Assembly (NCBI GenBank): GCA_946220775.1
Contig: CAMIFC010000031.1
Location: 1-23,008 of the forward strand
Length of the DNA stretch: 23,008 nt
Source of the DNA: an uncultured Corynebacterium sp.
GTDB taxonomy: Bacteria > Actinomycetota > Actinomycetes > Mycobacteriales > Mycobacteriaceae
Direction of reading: 5' to 3'
A program made the translations under genes and the position numbers. Every line of letters begins with the position of its first letter. The first letter of the stretch is position 1. Of this stretch, positions 14,757-23,008 are shown piece by piece. Below the pieces are notes generated by a model. That model ran no database searches, was not told where the DNA came from, and was given only the letters and a program-made list of their open reading frames with translations.

Positions 14757-17700
14757 ATGGCCCGTCTACCCGGTTCCCCGCGCACGTCTCGTTCCGCTGT
14801 TCCTTCCGCTAGTGTGTTGGGGCTCAGGCGCCAACGCGCGCAGGAAGATCTCGATTTCCTTGGGTGGAATACTGCCGATAACGTGCACATTCTCTGGTCG
14901 CTCGCTGCCGCGGGGGATCCGGACATGGCGCTGAATAATGTCGTACGTCTCGTCGCGTCTTTGCGTGACCTCGAGTCTGAATCGGCCATTTCTTCGGACG
15001 CCAGCCCGGCCACACTCCTGACCTCCATCAAGCAGGATTCCTCCTTTCGGCGCCGACTGTTTGCACTATTCGGGGCGAGTTCGCTGCTGGGCGACCACGT
15101 GGTCGCCAACGCAGAGACCTGGGTGGAGCTAGCCCTCCCGCTGCCCACGCGGGAGGAGATGATGGACAACATGTTGCGGGCGGTGGGTGCGCAACTGGTG
15201 GAACCCGCCGCGACTGATGGCGAGCCCGGCGCCACGACCGACGCTGGCCCGTCGCCCGGGGTGGCGGTAACGCCCGCCATGGGCACATCGCCTGGCGCTG
15301 GCGAGAACCTGACGTATAAAGCCGCCGTGACTGGCGGGGATGCAGACACAGCATTGCGGAGTGCATACCGAAGCCTGTTGGCACGGGTGGCGGCGATCGA
15401 TGTGGCGTCCACAACGGTGGTTCGTGGGGAACAACGCCCAACCGCCCTGGACTACGAACTTCTGGTGCACACGCTCTCCGATGCGGCGGACGCGGCGCTG
15501 ACCGCCGCGCTGGCCGTGGCGTGCGCCACGGTGTACGGCAAGCCGGGGACGGAGAATGAAAAGCAGCCGGCTCGCTTGGCCGTGATCGCGATGGGCAAGT
15601 GCGGGGCTCAGGAGCTGAACTACATTTCCGATGTGGACGTGGTGTTTGTTGCTGAACCCTCGGATGCCCGGTCGATGCGCTGGGCAGGGGAGTTCATCAA
15701 CATCGGGACTCGGCTCTTCTTCGAAGTGGATGCGGGTTTGCGTCCTGAAGGGAAGAACGGGGCATTGGTGCGCACGCTGGAGTCCCACATCAGCTACTAC
15801 GAACGGTGGGCGAAAACCTGGGAGTTCCAGGCGCTGCTCAAAGCTCGACCCATGTCCGGCGATTTGCAGCTGGGCCAGCAGTATTGCGACGCGATTGCCC
15901 CGATGGTGTGGACCGCCGCGGAGCGGGAGGACTTCGTTCCGGACGTCCAGGCCATGCGCCGCCGGGTGATCGAGAACGTGCCGAAGGACCTGCGCAGTAG
16001 GGAACTAAAGCTTGGCCACGGCGGGCTGCGGGATGTCGAATTTGCTGTGCAGCTGCTCCAACTGGTGCATGGTCGTACCGATGACACGCTTCGGGCTCGC
16101 GATACTGTTGCCGCGCTTCGGGCGCTGGTCGACGGTGGATATGTGGGCCGCGAGGACGGCCAAACTCTGATCAGAAGCTACACCTTTCTGCGCATGCTGG
16201 AGCACCGTCTGCAGCTGATGCGGTTGCGTCCGACCCACACATTGCCGCCGGCTGATGACGTCTCCGTGCGAACCTGGTTGGCGAAAACCTCGGGGCGGGC
16301 GAAGGCTCGCAATGAACGCAATCCGCAGTTCAGCCTCGCCGAACAACTGGAAGCTGACGTGCGTCGCACCGCCCGGCAGATCCAGAACCTGCACCGAAAA
16401 CTATTCTACCGTCCGTTGCTGTTGTCCGTGGTCAGTATGGATGCGGACGCCATTCGTCTCACTCCCGAAGCCGCGAAACGGCAGCTGGCGGCGTTGGGCT
16501 ACGAAAACCCGCAACGTGCCTACGAACACCTTCGTGCGCTGGCCGACGGCACGAGTCGCAAGCACAAACTGCAGGCCATCCTCCTGCCAAGCCTGATGGA
16601 ATGGCTTTCCGAAACTGTGGATCCGGACGCTGGCCTGCTGGCCTATCGCCGACTGTCGGATGCCGCGCGGGATCGCACGTGGTTCCTGCGCTTGCTGCGG
16701 GATGAGAACATCGTGGGCAAGCGCCTCATGCACCTGGTGGGAACCTCCCCGTACCTGGCGGATCTGTACTTGCAGTCAGTGGATTCGATCAAGCTGCTGT
16801 CCGATGGTGCGAACGGGCCGAAGCTACTGGAACAGGACCCGGCGGTGGTGACGCACTCCCTGGTCACGGCAGCAAATCGGCAGCGAGACCCAGACAAGGC
16901 CATCGGCGTGGCCCGCGCATTGCGGCGGGCGGAACTAGCTCGCATTGCCGCCGCTGACCTGCTGGGGCTCATGCCGGTGGAACAAGTGTGCGAGTCACTG
17001 TCCTGGGTGTGGGATGCGGTGTTGGAGGCCGCGCTGCAAACCGAAATCCGCACGTGGGAGGACGAACACCAGCGCAACGCACCAGCCGTGATCAGTGTGA
17101 TCGGCATGGGGCGACTCGGCGGAGCGGAACTGGGGTACGGTTCCGATGCGGACGTGATGTTCGTGGCAGAACCCGTCAGTCAGGACGCCATTGGCAGCAC
17201 GGGCGACGCCGAAGAACGAGCCGTGGAGCCGGGCCGTGAGGTGAACGGGGTGGCGTCCGAAACAGAAGCGCTTAAATGGGCGACGCACATCTGCGAATCC
17301 GTGCGACGGCGACTGGGCAAACCAACCCAAGATCCACCGCTGGAAGTGGATACGGGGTTGCGTCCTGAGGGGCGAAACGGCGCGCTCGTCCGCACGATGG
17401 AAAGCTACGAACGCTATTACGCGCAATGGGCCGAAACCTGGGAATTGCAGGCGCTGTTGCGCGCCACGTGGATCGCAGGCGACAAGAACCTTGGCATCCG
17501 CTTCCTGCACATGCTGGACAAATTCCGATACCCCGACGGCGGCGCGACCCCCAAGCAGGTGCAAGAAGTGCGCCGCATGAAGGCACGGGTGGACTCCGAA
17601 CGTCTGCCCAAGGGCGCGGATAAAAACCTGCACACCAAGCTTGGTCGTGGCGGCCTGTCAGACGTCGAATGGACCGCCCAGCTGCTGACCATGCAGCACA

Positions 17701-18314
17701 GTCATGAATCCGAGCACTTGAGGGATACGTCGACGCTCGGGGTGCTCAAGGAAATGGCTGCCGCGGAGCTGATCAGCGAAGCCGACGCCGCGACTATGCG
17801 GGAGGCGTGGATTACTGCAACCAACGCTCGTAATGCTGTGACGTTGGTGCGTGGCAAACGGAAAGACCAGCTGCCTAGTACCGGAAAACCGCTTGCTCTC
17901 GTGGCGGCGGCCGCAGGGTGGCCGTCGGAGCATTCTCAGGAATTCCTCGATGATTACCTGAAGAAAACGCGCCGGGCACGACGCGTGATCGACCGCGTGT
18001 TCTGGGGAGAAGACCTAGTCGATGAGATCGGCGAGTTCGATGATGCGGAATTCGACCATGGTGGGTCGGACTTTTCTGGCTCGAGCTTCGGTGACTTCTC
18101 CGCCGGTCCCAGCGGAGAACGCAACGGGTACGACGACGCCGGCCTGCGCCCGCGCCGGGAATCACGGCGGCTGCAGGGCTGGACGGATAAGGCCTCGGCG
18201 GCGGACCGGCGGGACGAAGCGGAGCGCGAATTCCGTGGTCGGCGCCATCGTGGCTGGTACCCCGTCGGGAGTAGATTTATCGGTTTAGGGTCAAAAACCT
18301 TAAACTATGGCTAA
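14757..18314 (+). CDS. glnE: Glutamine synthetase adenylyltransferase/adenylyl-removing enzyme
   Basis: GlnE attaches AMP to a tyrosine of glutamine synthetase I and removes it, under PII and glutamine control. Two nucleotidyltransferase domains are visible: the first with AMGKCGAQELNYISDVDVVF (about 278-297) and GHGGLRDVEFAVQ, the second with GMGRLGGAELGYGSDADVMF (about 783-802) and GRGGLSDVEWTAQ. The ATG at 14757 follows the glnA2 stop by 8 nt, with AGGA 6 nt before it. At 1185 residues it is long for actinobacteria (about 990-1050). The extra length is a Gly/Pro/Thr-rich insert near 149-185, an insert after the second active site, and about 100 C-terminal residues (Gly/Ser/Asp-rich, then Arg-rich) beyond the usual FWGED end. 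Five GGACGCCA copies lie inside. Confidence 0.95.
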   Translation: MARLPGSPRTSRSAVPSASVLGLRRQRAQEDLDFLGWNTADNVHILWSLAAAGDPDMALNNVVRLVASLRDLESESAISSDASPATLLTSIKQDSSFRRRLFALFGASSLLGDHVVANAETWVELALPLPTREEMMDNMLRAVGAQLVEPAATDGEPGATTDAGPSPGVAVTPAMGTSPGAGENLTYKAAVTGGDADTALRSAYRSLLARVAAIDVASTTVVRGEQRPTALDYELLVHTLSDAADAALTAALAVACATVYGKPGTENEKQPARLAVIAMGKCGAQELNYISDVDVVFVAEPSDARSMRWAGEFINIGTRLFFEVDAGLRPEGKNGALVRTLESHISYYERWAKTWEFQALLKARPMSGDLQLGQQYCDAIAPMVWTAAEREDFVPDVQAMRRRVIENVPKDLRSRELKLGHGGLRDVEFAVQLLQLVHGRTDDTLRARDTVAALRALVDGGYVGREDGQTLIRSYTFLRMLEHRLQLMRLRPTHTLPPADDVSVRTWLAKTSGRAKARNERNPQFSLAEQLEADVRRTARQIQNLHRKLFYRPLLLSVVSMDADAIRLTPEAAKRQLAALGYENPQRAYEHLRALADGTSRKHKLQAILLPSLMEWLSETVDPDAGLLAYRRLSDAARDRTWFLRLLRDENIVGKRLMHLVGTSPYLADLYLQSVDSIKLLSDGANGPKLLEQDPAVVTHSLVTAANRQRDPDKAIGVARALRRAELARIAAADLLGLMPVEQVCESLSWVWDAVLEAALQTEIRTWEDEHQRNAPAVISVIGMGRLGGAELGYGSDADVMFVAEPVSQDAIGSTGDAEERAVEPGREVNGVASETEALKWATHICESVRRRLGKPTQDPPLEVDTGLRPEGRNGALVRTMESYERYYAQWAETWELQALLRATWIAGDKNLGIRFLHMLDKFRYPDGGATPKQVQEVRRMKARVDSERLPKGADKNLHTKLGRGGLSDVEWTAQLLTMQHSHESEHLRDTSTLGVLKEMAAAELISEADAATMREAWITATNARNAVTLVRGKRKDQLPSTGKPLALVAAAAGWPSEHSQEFLDDYLKKTRRARRVIDRVFWGEDLVDEIGEFDDAEFDHGGSDFSGSSFGDFSAGPSGERNGYDDAGLRPRRESRRLQGWTDKASAADRRDEAEREFRGRRHRGWYPVGSRFIGLGSKTLNYG
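18283..18305. other. Hairpin overlapping the 3' end of glnE
   Basis: GTTTAGGGT (18283-18291) pairs with ACCTTAAAC (18297-18305) through a CAAAA loop with one wobble. It lies within the last glnE codons and is followed by an A+T-rich stretch with TAATAT and TATAAG, which may be the promoter region of the transporter pair. It could be an attenuator or a weak terminator. Confidence 0.4.
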
Positions 18315-18371
18315 TATTTATAAGAAAAATTGCGTGACCTGCGCCATTGACTGTCCCTAGAGGAGTGTTCG

Positions 18372-19661
18372 TTGAACAGAATTCCGCTGATCGTTCGTCT
18401 GGTTCTCGGCATCGCTCTCGGCATTATTGTTGGTTTGATCTCCAAAGCTGTTGATGTCGAGTGGCCGATCCGTATTTTCGCCACATTTAACCAGGTGTTC
18501 GGCTCGTTCCTGAGCTTCGTGATTCCGCTGATCATCTTCGGCTTCATCGCGCCTGGCATCGGCTCACTGGGTAAGGGCGCTGGGAAGCTGCTGGGCATTT
18601 CCCTGGCCACGGCCTACACATCGACGGTGATCGCGGGCTTATTGTCCATGATCGTGTCCTTCAGCCTTTTCCGCTTCCTCCTCAGTGGCGCCACCGGTCT
18701 GATGAACACGGAAAACCCGGAAGATGCGCTGGTCACAAGATACACAGAGTTTGAGATCCCACCGGTTCTGGACGTCATGACCGCCATGATCCTGGCCTTC
18801 GTGATTGGCCTGGGTATGACCACGCTGAAGAACCGCACGATGTACAACCTGACGGATGACTTCCGCACGATTATCGAAAAGCTGCTGACCGCGGTTGTCA
18901 TCCCGCTGCTGCCATTCCACGTCATGGGCGTGTTCGGCAACCTGACCTACGCCGGTGTCGTCGCAAACATCCTGACGGTGTTCGCGAAGGTGTTCATCAT
19001 GGTGCTGATCCTGCACTGGGTGATGCTGGTTCTGCAGTACTTCATTGCTGGCTCCGTGGGGCGCACGAACCCATTCACGATGCTCAAGACGATGCTGCCG
19101 GCGTATGTCACCGCACTGGGTACGCAGTCTTCTGCAGCGTCGATTCCGGTCACGCTGCGTCAGTCCAAGAAGGCCGGGCTTCACCCCCGTTTCGCGGACT
19201 TCCTGATCCCGCTGAACGCCAACATTCACCTGTCGGGGTCCGTGATCACCATTACGGCCTGCTCCATGGCGGTGTGGACTCTGGCGCACGGTGATCTGCC
19301 GTCCATTGGCCAGATGATTCCGGTGATTCTGGTGCTGGGCATCATGATGGTCGCGGCACCAGGCGCGCCAGGCGGTGCTGTGATGACGGCACTGGGTGTG
19401 CTGGAAGCCATGATGGGCTTCGACCAGCCAATGCTGACGCTGATGATCGCGCTGTACCTGGCTCAGGACTCCTTCGGCACCGCAGCCAACGTCACCGGTG
19501 ACACCGCTGTTGGCCGCGTGGTTCAGGGCATTGCGGAGCGCATGAAGGGCATCCACATGCCAGAGGCCGACGAGGACACCGATAACGTAGAGTCCACTGA
19601 ATACGCGGAAGCTGCTGACCAGGCAGGCCGCTCTGCAGGAAAGGCAACCCCGAAGGAGTAA
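18372..19661 (+). CDS. Dicarboxylate/amino acid:cation symporter
   Basis: A 429-residue member of the DAACS family, secondary transporters that bring in dicarboxylates or acidic/neutral amino acids with Na+ or H+. The sequence is mostly hydrophobic, with at least eight membrane segments plus the family re-entrant loops: GTQSSAASIPVT is the serine-rich hairpin loop and the NANIHLSGS / DSFGTAANVTGD segments form the substrate and cation site. The family motif NMDGT is here NANIHLSG, so specificity may differ. The start is TTG, with AGGAG 6 nt upstream. The last 40 residues are acidic and cytoplasmic. Only 4 bp separate it from the next gene, so the two are one operon. Substrate unknown. Confidence 0.85.
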   Translation: MNRIPLIVRLVLGIALGIIVGLISKAVDVEWPIRIFATFNQVFGSFLSFVIPLIIFGFIAPGIGSLGKGAGKLLGISLATAYTSTVIAGLLSMIVSFSLFRFLLSGATGLMNTENPEDALVTRYTEFEIPPVLDVMTAMILAFVIGLGMTTLKNRTMYNLTDDFRTIIEKLLTAVVIPLLPFHVMGVFGNLTYAGVVANILTVFAKVFIMVLILHWVMLVLQYFIAGSVGRTNPFTMLKTMLPAYVTALGTQSSAASIPVTLRQSKKAGLHPRFADFLIPLNANIHLSGSVITITACSMAVWTLAHGDLPSIGQMIPVILVLGIMMVAAPGAPGGAVMTALGVLEAMMGFDQPMLTLMIALYLAQDSFGTAANVTGDTAVGRVVQGIAERMKGIHMPEADEDTDNVESTEYAEAADQAGRSAGKATPKE

Positions 19662-19665
19662 CCCC

Positions 19666-20406
19666 GTGGCTATTGTCGCTGTTGTATTTGTGGTGATCCT
19701 GCTGGGCGCCACATTGCAGCGAGTCAGTGGCATGGGAGTGGGGCTGATCGCAGCCCCGATCCTCGCGATTGCAATTGGCCCGGTCGAGGGCGTGTTGGTC
19801 GTCAACGTGTTGGCAGCAATGAATGCCACGTTGACGACCTTTTCTGTGCGTAAACACGTCAACTGGGCGAAAACCGCCACCATCGGCAGCGTCATGATCG
19901 TCGGCTCCGCTGCGGCGGCTGCTTTGATTCTGGCGATTTCTGCCGGGCTGCTTCAGGCGATTGTTGGTGCGATGCTGATCGTCGCGCTGGCGGTGGTGAC
20001 CTGGGGAAAGAACTGGTTCCCGCCGGCTCGTGGCACAGTCGCGGCACTCGGCGCGGGAGTGGCGTCCGGGTTCACCAATGGGTTGGCGGGGGTTGCTGGC
20101 CCGACGCTGACGGTCTATGCGCAGGCCTCCCGGTGGGAGACGCGGGAGTTCACGGCCACACTGCAGCCGCTATTCGTGATCGCCGGGCTGATCAGCGCGG
20201 GGATGAAACTGGTGATGGGGGCATCGTCGTTGGGTAACCAGTCCGTGTGGGTGTGGGTTGCCGGGCTGGTCGCGATGCTTCTTGGCATCGGCGTGGGCAG
20301 TCGTATCGCGCAGCACCTGAGCCAACCCGCGGCTCGTAAGTTGGCACTGACTGTGGCTGCCGCCGGGGCAGTGGTGGCGCTGGTGCGCGGTCTGACGATG
20401 CTGTGA
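19666..20406 (+). CDS. TauE/SafE family membrane permease
   Basis: A 246-residue integral membrane protein with about seven or eight hydrophobic segments. It has the family pattern: an N-terminal VSGMGVGLIAAPILAI half and a second half with GVASGFTNGLAGVAGPTLTVY, the two glycine-rich repeats typical of TauE/SafE (DUF81) proteins. Members export or import sulfite, sulfoacetate and other organic anions. The start is GTG, with AAGGAG 7 nt upstream, overlapping the end of the symporter gene. The shared operon with a dicarboxylate-type symporter suggests small organic acid traffic, but this is a guess. The GGACGCCA complement at 20060 encodes Val-Ala-Ser in the glycine-rich repeat. Confidence 0.85.
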   Translation: MAIVAVVFVVILLGATLQRVSGMGVGLIAAPILAIAIGPVEGVLVVNVLAAMNATLTTFSVRKHVNWAKTATIGSVMIVGSAAAAALILAISAGLLQAIVGAMLIVALAVVTWGKNWFPPARGTVAALGAGVASGFTNGLAGVAGPTLTVYAQASRWETREFTATLQPLFVIAGLISAGMKLVMGASSLGNQSVWVWVAGLVAMLLGIGVGSRIAQHLSQPAARKLALTVAAAGAVVALVRGLTML

Positions 20407-20447
20407 GCTATGGGGCGCGCAAAAACCTGCCTCACGCTGACCCAATG

Positions 20448-20476
20448 TTTAGTTAATTTGGGGTGCTTCCTAAGGT
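20448..20476 (+). promoter_or_regulatory. Putative MFS gene promoter
   Basis: TTTAGT (20448-20453), 17 bp, TAAGGT (20471-20476). The -10 is the same hexamer as at rnpB and ends 7 nt before the GTG at 20484, so a leaderless transcript is possible. AAGGTGG overlaps it and could instead be a ribosome site. Confidence 0.45.
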
Positions 20477-20483
20477 GGTGGGA

Positions 20484-21827
20484 GTGAACTCCGAGCAATC
20501 TTCCCAACCCCACCAAGCACACCAAGCCCAGTCCGTCCAGACTGGGTCACCAGTTCTGCCAACGGCGCCGACGCGCGTGACCGGTCGGGCGCTCGTGGTG
20601 TGGGGCTTTGGTGTCCTCGTGTACTTGATGGCGGTGCTCGGCCGGTCATCCTTCGGCGTTGTGTCCGTCGAGGCGATGGATCAGTTCAGTATCAACGCGG
20701 GGCAGTTGGCCGTGTTCACCACGGTCCAGCTGGCCACGTACGCGTTTGCGCAGATCCCGGCGGGAATCCTGATTGACCGCTTCGGCCCGCGCAAGCTGCT
20801 GTTGTATGGCGCGATCGTGATGGCGATTGGCCAGGTGCTGCTCGGACTCACGGAATCCTACCCGGTCGCCCTATTCGCCCGCGTGCTCGTTGGTGCCGGT
20901 GACGCCACCGCATTCCTTTCCGTCATGCGGCTCATCCCCACCTGGTTTCCGCTGAACCGCGCACCGATTTTCGGTCAGGCCGGTGGCGCGATCGGGCAAC
21001 TCGGGCAGTTCCTCTCCGCCGTCCCGTTCCTCGCGTTGGTTGGGGCCACCAGTTGGCAAACCGGGTTTTATACTCTCGGCGCGGCGGGCGCGGTGGTCGG
21101 GGTGGCGTCCTACCTTTTCGTCCGCGATGCGCCCCCGATTCCAAAAATTTCGGACGCCAACCCGGCACCACACCAAGCCCCGCCAAACACGTCGGCAGCG
21201 GCGGCGATGAAATATACGCTGAAGAACCGCTCCGCATGGCATGGATTTTTCATTCACTGGATCGGGCTGTCGCTGCTGGTGGTGTTCACGCTGCTATGGG
21301 GTCTACCGATCATGACGCTCGGGATGGGCATGGATAAGGCGGCCGCGGGCTGGGCGATTTCCGCGTCGACGGTCACGATGTCGATCTGCGGAATTCTGGC
21401 TGGTTTCCTGTCGGCACGACTTGGGCGGACGCGCTGGAAGGCGGTGCTGCTGGGCACCTCGGTGCATGCGCTGTGCTGGCTGGTGTTCTTCCTGCCGACG
21501 CAACCACGGATGGCTGCTGCGGTGGTGGTCATGAACGTGGTGATGGGTGTGCTGTCGCCGCTGGCCAACCTCGGTTTCGACTCGGTGCGTGAGGAATGTA
21601 AACGCGAGTACGTGGCGACCGCGACGGGTCTGGCGAATATGGGTGGCTGGATCGCGGGCATGATCGCTTCGCAGTGCATTGGCATTTACCTGACGATTGC
21701 TGCGCCGAACGGGGATTACACGTGGGCGGAGTTCCGGGTTGGCTGGTTCATCGTGCTTGGCGTGTGGTGCGTCGGCCTGGTGGGAGTGTGGCTGACTCGC
21801 CCGAAGACGCTGCGGCCGATGTTTTAG
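20484..21827 (+). CDS. Major facilitator superfamily transporter
   Basis: A 447-residue MFS permease with about 12 membrane helices. The loop after helix 2 has GILIDRFGPRKLL, the signature A motif of the superfamily. Helix 4-5 carries ARVLVGAGDATAFLSVMR, and the halves are joined by a loop of about 40 residues around APPIPKISDANPAPHQAPP. The first 30 residues are polar (Gln/Ser/His). Substrate cannot be inferred; the GRSSFGVVS N-terminal helix is seen in sugar-phosphate/organate and nitrate-type subfamilies. GTG at 20484 is preferred to GTG at 20463 because of the AAGGTGG ribosome site or a leaderless start. Two GGACGCCA motifs in opposite orientation flank the central loop. Confidence 0.88.
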   Translation: MNSEQSSQPHQAHQAQSVQTGSPVLPTAPTRVTGRALVVWGFGVLVYLMAVLGRSSFGVVSVEAMDQFSINAGQLAVFTTVQLATYAFAQIPAGILIDRFGPRKLLLYGAIVMAIGQVLLGLTESYPVALFARVLVGAGDATAFLSVMRLIPTWFPLNRAPIFGQAGGAIGQLGQFLSAVPFLALVGATSWQTGFYTLGAAGAVVGVASYLFVRDAPPIPKISDANPAPHQAPPNTSAAAAMKYTLKNRSAWHGFFIHWIGLSLLVVFTLLWGLPIMTLGMGMDKAAAGWAISASTVTMSICGILAGFLSARLGRTRWKAVLLGTSVHALCWLVFFLPTQPRMAAAVVVMNVVMGVLSPLANLGFDSVREECKREYVATATGLANMGGWIAGMIASQCIGIYLTIAAPNGDYTWAEFRVGWFIVLGVWCVGLVGVWLTRPKTLRPMF

Positions 21828-21994
21828 TTGGCGGGGGCGCTAGGGGCGGTTGGGAGCGGGTGGCTGGAGGCTCTGCAGCGTCTCCTCTCAGTGTGGGGTT
21901 GGGTTCGGCTGGGTTCGGCCGGGTTATGGGTGCCGGTTTTTGGGGCGTCGGACTTAAGATTAGGCGCGCTCTTGGGCAGGCTAATTCGCGTTGA

Positions 21995-22066
21995 CTGCAA
22001 GAATTTCGTGACGGGAATCACGAAAATGCTAGCGGATTGCAGATCTAAGTGGCAGAATATTGCCAC
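21995..22066. promoter_or_regulatory. Cluster of inverted repeats upstream of the last gene
   Basis: CTGCAA (21995-22000) and TTGCAG (22037-22042) enclose TTTCGTGA (22004-22011) and TCACGAAA (22018-22025). A separate palindrome, GTGGCA-GAATAT-TGCCAC (22049-22066), follows. TTGACT at 21991 and TTGCAG/TATTGC at 22037/22059 could serve as promoter elements. The stretch 21828-22242 holds no gene I can support; its start also has the 10-bp tandem GGGTTCGGCT/GGGTTCGGCC (about 21901-21920). Confidence 0.55.
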
Positions 22067-22170
22067 AGGGACATTTCCTCGGTGAAACCACAACAAAATC
22101 GGATCGCCACATAGCGGACCACCACCACCGGGGAACCCTGTTGCACCACCCCTCGACCCTTCTTGGATTG

Positions 22171-22201
22171 TCGGGGCTGGTCGCCAGCGCGATGGCCCCG
22201 A
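22171..22201 (+). other. Leader hairpin before the last gene
   Basis: TCGGGGC (22171-22177) pairs with GCCCCGA (22195-22201), with an inner TCGC/GCGA stem around CAGC. GGAACC (22132-22137) and GGTTCC (22203-22208) could close it from outside. It lies 25 nt before the ribosome site TAAGGAA (22226-22232). Confidence 0.5.
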
Positions 22202-22242
22202 CGGTTCCGGAATCAAGGTCCGATTTAAGGAACGTGATCATC

Positions 22243-22908
22243 GTGACTGCTCCGGTTCAAAGCAAGGCTCCCCACGAGCTTTCGGCCCTCGCTCGGCTGC
22301 TACAATCTCGCGCGGTGGGCAACGTTCGCCTACCGAAAGAGCCGCGTCCCGGCACACAGCATTGTGGCCAAATTTTTGTGGACGTCACCCTCGAAGAACG
22401 CAGTACTTACGAACCAATCGTGCGAACCGCCGTGGAACAATCCTTGGCGGTATCCCAGGCCAGTCGGGACGTGGCGGGTTTCCAGCGCAATGTGGCTATT
22501 GACATGCGCGATGGTCTTCCGCGGGCGACGCGCCGTCGGTTGATGATCGCCCAGTCGATGGCTCAGGTGGTTCTTGGTGTTGGGATTCGCGATGCGGCGG
22601 ACTTGAAGCAAGTAATGGAGGAGCCGCAGTCGCGGGCTTACTTGCGCGCCAACTTGTCGGGCTTGGACATGGTGGAGCCGAAGATGCTCGACATGATGGA
22701 GGTTCTCGCTGGTGCCAGCGTTGGCGCGGTGATTGATGGCCGGGTGCGAAAGGTGCTGGCCAGCGAGGGGATTGATCCATCTGATTATGGTGCTACGCGT
22801 CGTAGCGTTGATATCGCCGCTGCGGAGCTGGGGTGGACTCCCGCCGAGGTCGACGCCTCCTTGTGGTCCCTCGGCAACCAGCAGTGGCTGCCCCGCTACG
22901 ACGTCTAG
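22243..22908 (+). CDS. Uncharacterised 221-residue protein
   Basis: I do not recognise this protein. It is soluble with no membrane segment. Residues about 1-60 include APHELSALARLLQSRAVGN and a VDVTLEERSTYEP strand. The middle (80-160) is helical and charged, including RDGLPRATRRRLMIAQSMAQ and MLDMMEVLAGASVGAV. The C-terminus reads SVDIAAAELGWTPAEVDAS and then LWSLGNQQWLPRYDV. That ending (a helix, W, LW-LG, then aromatic-rich end) recalls helix-hairpin-helix DNA-repair proteins and nucleases, but this is only a resemblance. GTG at 22243 is chosen from TAAGGAA 10 nt upstream; the frame is open about 180 nt further with low-complexity His/Ser residues. It stands alone behind a leader rich in inverted repeats. 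Confidence 0.7.
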   Translation: MTAPVQSKAPHELSALARLLQSRAVGNVRLPKEPRPGTQHCGQIFVDVTLEERSTYEPIVRTAVEQSLAVSQASRDVAGFQRNVAIDMRDGLPRATRRRLMIAQSMAQVVLGVGIRDAADLKQVMEEPQSRAYLRANLSGLDMVEPKMLDMMEVLAGASVGAVIDGRVRKVLASEGIDPSDYGATRRSVDIAAAELGWTPAEVDASLWSLGNQQWLPRYDV

Positions 22909-22954
22909 CTGGTCCGGCCTTCCTTAACATCCTCAACTTCCCTTAACATCCCCA

Positions 22955-23008
22955 ACCTCGAAGTCCCAACCTCGAATAGGCCGTTTTTAGCCCCTATTCG
23001 AGGTTGGG
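22955..23008. repeat. Large hairpin, conserved-loop family, copy 3 (cut by window end)
   Basis: The left arm (22955-22980) is identical to that at 9316. The loop CCGTTTTTAGCC follows, and 16 bases of the right arm are seen before the window ends. The loop is in the opposite orientation to the copy at 9316 and in the same orientation as that at 1099. It begins about 46 bp after the stop codon of the last gene. Confidence 0.85.

Overview
The window looks like chromosomal DNA of a high-G+C actinobacterium, most probably a Corynebacterium. This is an inference from gene content: a glutamine synthetase II gene followed directly by glnE, the actinobacterial RNase HI/histidine-phosphatase fusion, a DUF3052 protein, a CtpE-type P-ATPase, a large type A RNase P RNA, and a 74-residue acidic-tailed amphipathic protein of the kind coryneforms export. 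Nothing indicates an integrated phage, plasmid or transposase. The genes are housekeeping or conserved; the unusual content is in repeats and non-coding DNA.

Layout. 1-940: DUF3052 gene, tRNA-Val(UAC) and its terminator. 941-2373: almost gene-free, with two large inverted repeats, a minus-strand terminator, the small amphipathic protein with a strong promoter, and six phased 17-bp repeats upstream of SURF1. 2374-4974: SURF1 (+), converging on a low-molecular-weight tyrosine phosphatase and a HAD phosphatase (both -). 5114-8294: three close plus-strand genes (Nif3 family, coiled-coil zinc ribbon, RNase HI/phosphatase fusion). 8353-9008: RNase P RNA with an array of about eight 15-nt repeats where helix P12 should be. 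9009-9800: gene-free, with tandem repeats and a second large hairpin. 9801-12476: a 60-residue acidic protein and a P-type ATPase, converging on panB (-). 13408-18314: glnA2-glnE. 18372-21827: dicarboxylate-type symporter, TauE/SafE permease and MFS transporter. 22243-22908: an unrecognised protein behind a leader rich in inverted repeats. The window ends inside another copy of the large hairpin.

Three observations stand out. First, the octamer GGACGCCA (or its complement) occurs 19 times by my reading, about 14 times a rough chance estimate, with no strand preference, a T-rich 5' flank, and placement in protein loops, linkers and tails. In one place it forms an inverted pair like a terminator. 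This is the pattern of DNA-uptake sequences. Second, three large hairpins share one architecture (8-mer, 6-nt spacer, the same 8-mer, 4 nt, loop) and a similar loop, while the stem sequence differs completely between families, so it has changed in a compensated way. Third, the RNase P RNA carries tandem mini-hairpins, several closed by GNRA-type loops.

Functionally, glnA2-glnE belong to nitrogen metabolism, panB to pantothenate/CoA synthesis, SURF1 to cytochrome oxidase assembly, and rnpB with tRNA-Val to RNA metabolism. Several genes (glnA2, the P-ATPase, perhaps the MFS gene) have a -10-like hexamer 6-8 nt before the start codon and may be transcribed leaderless. All motif counts were made by eye.
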